Shown: piece by piece, positions 59,384-64,000 of the stretch
How positions within the stretch are numbered: position 1 is the stretch's first letter
Layout: each line of letters begins with the position of its first letter
Assembly: GCF_036404135.1 (NCBI RefSeq)
Contig: NZ_DASWPE010000039.1
Location: 3,264-67,263 of the forward strand
Length of the DNA stretch: 64,000 nucleotides
DNA from: Rhodopseudomonas_A sp036404135
GTDB taxonomy: Bacteria > Pseudomonadota > Alphaproteobacteria > Rhizobiales > Xanthobacteraceae
Direction: 5' to 3'
Made by a program: the position numbers and the translations under genes
Notes under the pieces: generated by a model
Database searches by the model: none
Seen by the model: only the letters and a program-made list of their open reading frames with translations
Told to the model about the DNA's origin: nothing

Positions 59384-61984
59384 CTACACCCGCTCCACGA
59401 AACTATCGACCACCTTCTTTTCGCCGGCCTTGTCGAAGGCGATGGTGAGTTTGTTGCCGTCGACCCGGACCACATCGCCATAGCCGAATTTCTGGTGAAA
59501 CACCCGATCCTTCAGCGCGAAGTCGGAATTGGTGCCGGTGGATTTCGCCACCAGTTCGCCCTCGATGGTGAGCGGCGCGCGCTTCTTGGCGAAATGATCA
59601 ACTTCGCCGCGCGACGAGGCGAACGGCGCTTGCTCCTCGCCGAAGCCGTTGCCGCCGCTGCCGCGGTTGTTGCGCGCGCGCTGGGCCTGGGCGCGCTGCC
59701 AGCCCGGCGTGGTGTAGCTCGAGCCGAAGGATTCCATGGTGTCGAAGCGCGAGGAGCCGTAGCCGCCGGCGCCGCCCCAGCCGGAGCCGCCCTTGGATTC
59801 GGTGATCTCGACGTGATCGGCCGGCAATTCGTCAAGAAAGCGCGACGGCAGCGTCGTGTTCCAGGTGCCGTGGATCCGGCGGTTGGAGGCGAAGTACAAC
59901 TTTGCGCGCTTGCGGGCGCGGGTGATGCCGACATGGGCGAGCCGGCGTTCTTCTTCGAGCCCGGCGCGGCCCTGTTCGTCGAGCGCGCGTTGATGCGGAA
60001 ACAGCCCTTCCTCCCAGCCCGGCAGGAACACGTTGTCGAATTCCAGCCCCTTGGCGGAATGCAGCGTCATCACGCTGACCGCGTCCTCGTCGGCGCCGCC
60101 CTCGCGGTCCATCACCAGCGAGATGTGTTCGAGAAAGCCCTGCAGGTTCTCGAACTCTTCCATCGAGCGGACGAGTTCCTTGAGGTTCTCGAGCCGCCCG
60201 GCGGCGTCGGCGGACCGGTCCTTTTGCCACATCTCGGTGTAGCCGCTTTCGTCGAGCACGATCTCGGCCAACTCGGTATGGGTCTTGACGTCGCGCTGCA
60301 CGCGCCAGCGGTCGAAGCTCATCATCAGTTCGCGCAGGCTGCCGCGCGCCTTCGGCTTCAACTCGTCGGTATCGACCACCGCGCGCGCCGCGTCCGACAG
60401 CGAGATTTTTCGCTTGCGGGCATGGTCGTGCAATAGCTGCACGGTGGCGTCGCCGAGGCCGCGTTTCGGCACGTTGACGATGCGCTCGAAGGCGAGGTCG
60501 TCGGCCGGCGAATTGATCACCCGCAGATAGGCCAGCGCGTCGCGGATTTCGGCGCGCTCGTAGAACCGCGGGCCGCCGATCACCCGGTAGGGCAGCCCGA
60601 GCGTGACGAAGCGGTCTTCGAATTCGCGCATCTGGAACGAGGCGCGCACCAGGATGGCGATGTCGTTGAGCTTGGCGCCGTCGCGCTGCAGCTGTTCGAT
60701 CTCCTCGCCGATCGCGCGGGCTTCCTCTTCGGAATCCCACGAGCCGGTGACGGTGACTTTTTCGCCGTCGACGTCCTCGGTGCGCAGCGTCTTGCCGAGC
60801 CGGCCTTCGTTGTGCGCGATCAGGTGCGAGGCGGCCGCGAGGATGTGGCCGGTGGAGCGATAATTGCGCTCCAGCCGGATGATCTTGGCGCCGGGGAAAT
60901 CGTGGTCGAAGCGCAGGATGTTGTCGACCTCGGCGCCGCGCCAGCCATAGATCGACTGGTCGTCGTCGCCGACGCAGCAGATGTTGCGGGTGGTCGGGGT
61001 GGCGGAGATAGCGCCAGGTGCAGACTGCTCCCTCTCCCCGCCTGCGGGGAGAGGGGTGAGGTGAGGGGGCGTCTCCGCAGCCTGAGAATCCGCGATCTGC
61101 TGGGGCGCCCCCTCACCCGGATTGCTGCGCAATCCCACCTCTCCCCGCAAGCGGGGAGAGGTGGAAGACGGCGCCTGCGCCAACAGCCGCAGCCAGAGAT
61201 ATTGTGCGACGTTGGTGTCTTGATATTCGTCGACCAGGATGTACTTGAAGCGGTGCTGATACTGCCGCAGCACGTCGGGGTGTTCGCGGAACAGCCGGAT
61301 GTTCTCCAACAGGAGATCGCCGAAATCCGCGGCGTTGAGCACCTTCAGCCGCTCCTGATAGGCGGCGTAGAGCTTGCCGCCGCGGCCGTTGCCGAATACA
61401 GCGGCTTCGCCGGCCGGCACCTGCTGTGGCGTCAGCCCGCGGTTCTTCCAGCCGTCGATCAAGCCGGCCAGCATCCGCGCCGGCCAGCGCTTGTCGTCGA
61501 TATTGTCGGCGGCGAGCAGCTGCTTCAACAGCCGGATCTGGTCGTCGGTGTCGAGCACGGTGAAGTTGGAGGTAAGCTGCACCAGTTCGGCGTGATAGCG
61601 CAGGATGCGGCCGCCGATCGAATGGAAGGTGCCGAGCCACGGCATGCCTTCGACCGCCTGGCCGAGCATCTGGCCGAGCCGCAGCTTCATCTCGCGCGCC
61701 GCCTTGTTGGTGAAGGTCACCGAGAGGATTTCGCCGGGCCGGGCGCGGCCGCTGGAGAGGATATGCGCGATCCGCGAGGTCAAGACGCGGGTCTTGCCGG
61801 TGCCGGCGCCGGCCAGCACCAGCACCGGGCCGTCCAGCGTCTGCACCGCCTCGCTCTGTTCGGGATTGAGGCCGGACAGATAGGCCGGCATCGCCTGGGC
61901 GCGGGCGCGCGCAGCGATGCCGCCCGCGGCGGGTTGATAGCCGGGCAGGTCGTTGGCGAGGAGTTTTTTGGTCGGGTCGGTCAT
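59384..61984 (-). CDS. UvrD/PcrA-type ATP-dependent DNA helicase carrying an in-frame repeat insertion
   Basis: This superfamily 1A helicase has 866 aa from the ATG at 61984 (MTDPTKKLLANDL). Motif I is LAGAGTGKTRVLTSRI near residue 58, motif II ILVDEYQDTN near 256, motif III CCVGDDDQSIYGWRGAEV near 332, and motifs V-VI (SVMTLHSAKGLEF, AHVGITRARKRAKL) are intact. Between motifs II and III, residues about 275-319 are encoded by a palindromic repeat (61031-61162), adding 44 residues (PRLRGEVGLRSNPGEGA and so on) not found in other PcrA proteins. It acts in nucleotide excision and replication-fork repair. The C-terminal PcrA tail has a Gly/Ser-rich region and a final Tudor-like domain. Confidence 0.92.
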   Translation of the reverse strand: MTDPTKKLLANDLPGYQPAAGGIAARARAQAMPAYLSGLNPEQSEAVQTLDGPVLVLAGAGTGKTRVLTSRIAHILSSGRARPGEILSVTFTNKAAREMKLRLGQMLGQAVEGMPWLGTFHSIGGRILRYHAELVQLTSNFTVLDTDDQIRLLKQLLAADNIDDKRWPARMLAGLIDGWKNRGLTPQQVPAGEAAVFGNGRGGKLYAAYQERLKVLNAADFGDLLLENIRLFREHPDVLRQYQHRFKYILVDEYQDTNVAQYLWLRLLAQAPSSTSPRLRGEVGLRSNPGEGAPQQIADSQAAETPPHLTPLPAGGEREQSAPGAISATPTTRNICCVGDDDQSIYGWRGAEVDNILRFDHDFPGAKIIRLERNYRSTGHILAAASHLIAHNEGRLGKTLRTEDVDGEKVTVTGSWDSEEEARAIGEEIEQLQRDGAKLNDIAILVRASFQMREFEDRFVTLGLPYRVIGGPRFYERAEIRDALAYLRVINSPADDLAFERIVNVPKRGLGDATVQLLHDHARKRKISLSDAARAVVDTDELKPKARGSLRELMMSFDRWRVQRDVKTHTELAEIVLDESGYTEMWQKDRSADAAGRLENLKELVRSMEEFENLQGFLEHISLVMDREGGADEDAVSVMTLHSAKGLEFDNVFLPGWEEGLFPHQRALDEQGRAGLEEERRLAHVGITRARKRAKLYFASNRRIHGTWNTTLPSRFLDELPADHVEITESKGGSGWGGAGGYGSSRFDTMESFGSSYTTPGWQRAQAQRARNNRGSGGNGFGEEQAPFASSRGEVDHFAKKRAPLTIEGELVAKSTGTNSDFALKDRVFHQKFGYGDVVRVDGNKLTIAFDKAGEKKVVDSFVERV
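61031..61162. repeat. Palindromic repeat element inside the helicase gene, in frame
   Basis: The 132-bp (44-codon) element is related to the one at 41194-41345. Outer self-complementary ends (CCTCTCCCCGC...GCGGGGAGAGG type) and the inner arms 61061-61071 and 61106-61116 (GTGAGGGGGCG and its complement) define it. On the coding strand it reads through without stop. Confidence 0.85.
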
Positions 61985-62235
61985 TGCGAATCGTCTTCCG
62001 CCCACGATGGCACCGCGGGCCGGTGCAGAGGAAGCCTCCATAGCGGGATATCCGCCATATAGGGGCTGATGATGCGGCTGCACAGCGTTGTGTTGCGATG
62101 GCGCCGCGGCGCGGCCGCGCCATCAGCGAAAACACTCGCTTTTCCGTGATTTCGTCGCCCGGTCACGGCAGGAACTTTTGTTCCGGCGACGGATTGTTTC
62201 GCCAGACGGCGCGGCGGCAGGCCACTCGCGCTCGA

Positions 62236-62280
62236 GCATGATCCCGAAAACTGGATCCCGCTTTTCGGACCAGATCATGC
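62236..62280. repeat. Short palindromic repeat in the helicase/DUF1328 gap
   Basis: The arms GCATGATC...CCGAAAA (62236-62250) and TTTTCGG...GATCATGC (62262-62280) pair with a 4-nt asymmetric bulge. It matches the common rhizobial intergenic palindrome with GCATGATC/GATCATGC ends. The rest of 61985-62340 has no gene. Confidence 0.75.
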
Positions 62281-62340
62281 CCCATCAAAACCTAGAGCCT
62301 GCTCCGGGTCGAAACCGGATGTGAAATCGGAGGTCGTGTC

Positions 62341-62514
62341 ATGTTGGGTTGGGTTGTTACGTTTCTCGTCGTCGCGTTGATCGCCGGCATTCTCGGCTTC
62401 GGCGGCATTGCCGGGGCCTCCATCGAAATCGCCAAGATCATCTTCTTCATCGCCGTGGTGCTGTTTCTGGTGTCGGCCGTGGTCGGCCTGGCGCGCGGCC
62501 GCACCCGGGTCTAG
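62341..62514 (+). CDS. DUF1328 (UPF0391) small membrane protein
   Basis: This 57-aa protein starts MLGWVVTFLVVALIAGILGF and has two membrane helices with GIAGASIEIAKIIFFIAVVLF between and after. It matches the short YtjA/UPF0391 family found widely in proteobacteria, function unknown. Its stop (62512-62514) abuts the stop of the convergent thioesterase gene (62515). It was missed by length-filtered gene finding. Confidence 0.88.
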   Translation: MLGWVVTFLVVALIAGILGFGGIAGASIEIAKIIFFIAVVLFLVSAVVGLARGRTRV

Positions 62515-63030
62515 CTAACCGCGTTTCGAGGGCATCGCCACGCTGCGGCCGATGCCTTCGGGGCGCGTCACGCCGCGATGCGCCTCCGCCACCGCCGCGA
62601 TGCGGGCGCGAATATCGGGTGGAAACGGCGCCGTCTTGCGCGTGCTCATGTCGACATGCAGCGTCATGTTTTCCGAGGTGGCGGACAGCCAGCCCTCGGT
62701 GGCGTGACGCAGCTCTTCGAATGTATGCAGCCGCTTGTCGTCGGCTTCGACCAGCAGGATCGTGACCTGCGCCGGGTCGCCGAGATGCAGTTCGCGCAGA
62801 TAGCGCACATGGCACTCGGCGGTGAATGTCGAGCCGCCGCGGCTGGTCAGGTAGTCCGCGCCGATCCCCAGATGCCGCCACAGCTCGTCGATCGCGCGGT
62901 CGAACAGCACGTTGTAATAAGCCATGTTGAGATGGCCGTTGTAGTCGATCCATGGCGGCTCGATCGGCATCACCGATGCCACGAACGGAACCGGCAGCAG
63001 CGTGAGATCGTCGGCATCCAGCGTGGTCAT
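62515..63030 (-). CDS. Thioesterase family protein (hot-dog fold)
   Basis: From the ATG at 63030 (MTTLDADDLTLLPVPF; AGGAGAG upstream) the product has 171 aa. The hot-dog core is PPWIDYNGHLNMAYYNVLFDRAIDEL near residues 26-48, where Asp and the NGH motif are catalytic in 4-hydroxybenzoyl-CoA-type thioesterases, followed by FTAECHVRYLRELHLGDPAQ. It would hydrolyse an acyl-CoA; the chain is unknown. It is convergent with the DUF1328 gene and divergent from the oxidase gene. Confidence 0.88.
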   Translation of the reverse strand: MTTLDADDLTLLPVPFVASVMPIEPPWIDYNGHLNMAYYNVLFDRAIDELWRHLGIGADYLTSRGGSTFTAECHVRYLRELHLGDPAQVTILLVEADDKRLHTFEELRHATEGWLSATSENMTLHVDMSTRKTAPFPPDIRARIAAVAEAHRGVTRPEGIGRSVAMPSKRG

Positions 63031-63124
63031 CGGCTCTCCTTGTGCGGCGCTGCGGCGGATTCTTCCCATTGACCCCTCCGACGGCTTTTGACACTTTCGC
63101 GACCCTGCCTGAAGGAGTCGTGAC

Positions 63125-64000
63125 GTGGGCCTGACCATCACCAATCAACCGAAGCGTGCCGAGCCCAAGGCGGTGGCCGCCGCCATTGAAGCGCTGGCCG
63201 CGCGGTTCGGCAACCGTTTGGTCACCTCGCAGGCGGTGCGCGAACAGCATGCCCACACCACCACCTGGCTGCCGTCGCAGCCGCCGGACGCCGTGGTGAT
63301 GGCGCAAGACACCGCCGATATCCAGGACGTGGTGCGGATCTGCGCCAAGCACAGCGTGCCGGTGATCGCGTTCGGCACAGGCACCTCGCTGGAGGGCCAG
63401 ATCAACGCGCCCGCAGGCGGGGTGTGCATCGACCTGCGCGATATGAACAAGATTCTGGCGGTGCACGCCGAGGACCTCGACTGCGTGATTCAGCCCGGCG
63501 TCACCCGCAAGGCGCTGAACGAGCATCTGCGCGACCAGGGCGTGTTCTTCCCGATCGATCCCGGCGCCGACGCCTCGATCGGCGGCATGGCCTCGACAAG
63601 GGCGTCGGGCACCAATGCGGTGCGCTACGGCACCATGCGCGACAACGTGCTGGCGCTGAAAGTGGTGCGCGGCGACGGCGAGATCATCACCACCGGCACG
63701 CGGGCGAAGAAATCATCTGCCGGCTACGATCTCACCCATCTGTTCGTCGGCGCCGAGGGCACGCTCGGCATCATCAGCGAACTGACCATCAAGCTGCGCG
63801 GTATTCCCGAGACCATCGCGGCGGCAGCCTGTTCTTTCGCAACGGTGCAGGGCGCCTGCCAGGCGACGATCCTGGCGATCCAGACCGGCATTCCCGTGGC
63901 GCGCATCGAGTTGATGAATGAGGCGCAGGTTCGCGCCAGCAACGCCTATTCGAAGCTGACCCTGGCGGAGACGCCGCTGTTGCTGCTCGAATTCCACGGC
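63125..64000 (+). CDS. FAD-linked oxidase, D-lactate/glycolate dehydrogenase type (partial, runs off the window)
   Basis: The open frame begins at GTG 63125 (MGLTITNQPKRAEPKAV), with AAGGAG 8 nt upstream, and continues to the last base of the window (292 codons). It matches the GlcD/Dld family: FAD PCMH-type domain with PVIAFGTGTSLEGQINAP, GVFFPIDPGADASIGGMAS, and GTNAVRYGTMRDNVLALKVV, followed by SAGYDLTHLFVGAEGTLGII. The 3' part lies beyond the window. Substrate may be D-lactate, glycolate or another 2-hydroxy acid. Confidence 0.9.
   Translation, partial: MGLTITNQPKRAEPKAVAAAIEALAARFGNRLVTSQAVREQHAHTTTWLPSQPPDAVVMAQDTADIQDVVRICAKHSVPVIAFGTGTSLEGQINAPAGGVCIDLRDMNKILAVHAEDLDCVIQPGVTRKALNEHLRDQGVFFPIDPGADASIGGMASTRASGTNAVRYGTMRDNVLALKVVRGDGEIITTGTRAKKSSAGYDLTHLFVGAEGTLGIISELTIKLRGIPETIAAAACSFATVQGACQATILAIQTGIPVARIELMNEAQVRASNAYSKLTLAETPLLLLEFHG

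Overview
This is a GC-rich (roughly two-thirds G+C) chromosomal segment of an alphaproteobacterium of the Nitrobacteraceae (Rhodopseudomonas/Bradyrhizobium type). The evidence is the division cluster order ftsW-murG-murC-murB-ddl-ftsQ-ftsA-ftsZ-lpxC-bamD-recN-ligA, a divK-pleD pair, an EipB-family gene, DUF3572 next to dinB, and short palindromic repeats typical of these genera. No rRNA, tRNA, CRISPR array or complete insertion sequence was seen.

Layout. 1-9.3 kb: a VWA protein and a membrane-anchored J-domain protein, a penicillin-binding D,D-carboxypeptidase with a SPOR domain, a phasin behind a promoter with two matching operators, a TadG/VWA pilus-type protein, then clpS and clpA. 9.4-19.1 kb: GT39 glycosyltransferase, PilZ protein, GrdB-family protein, lytic transglycosylase, azlC with a frameshifted azlD, trmO, a nested palindromic repeat, and a leftward group ridA-GDPD-GNAT-HIT. 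19.3-24.2 kb: eipB, dinB with DUF3572, divK-pleD (cell-cycle and c-di-GMP signalling) and a small secreted protein. 24.4-43.5 kb: the division and cell-wall cluster. It is interrupted by a 98-aa orphan of unknown function (between murC and murB) and by two opposite-strand genes, a DUF4239 membrane protein and a GT4 glycosyltransferase (between murB and ddl).

43.5-48.6 kb: a duplicated ligA 3' end with two 119-nt repeats, an MFS exporter, an M24 aminopeptidase, a 57-aa conserved-looking protein and prmA. 48.56-49.94 kb: two visibly AT-richer genes that match the two-gene anti-phage system Kiwa (kwaA, a four-helix membrane protein; kwaB, DUF4868). They lie directly upstream of prmA, whose GTG start shares a base with the kwaB stop. 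This is the clearest accessory system in the window. 50.5-64 kb: a CrtI-like oxidoreductase, a membrane/spermidine-synthase-like fusion, an L,D-transpeptidase, a glycine-zipper protein, an ABC-2 exporter, an orphan hicB and a hicAB pair, a UvrD/PcrA helicase, a DUF1328 protein, a thioesterase and a partial FAD-linked oxidase.

Two themes stand out. Envelope growth and division genes dominate: precursor synthesis, flippase/polymerase partner, divisome, remodelling enzymes, LPS commitment step and OMP assembly. Second, a family of short palindromic repeats is spread through the region, and one copy lies in frame inside the helicase gene, adding about 44 residues between its motifs II and III.
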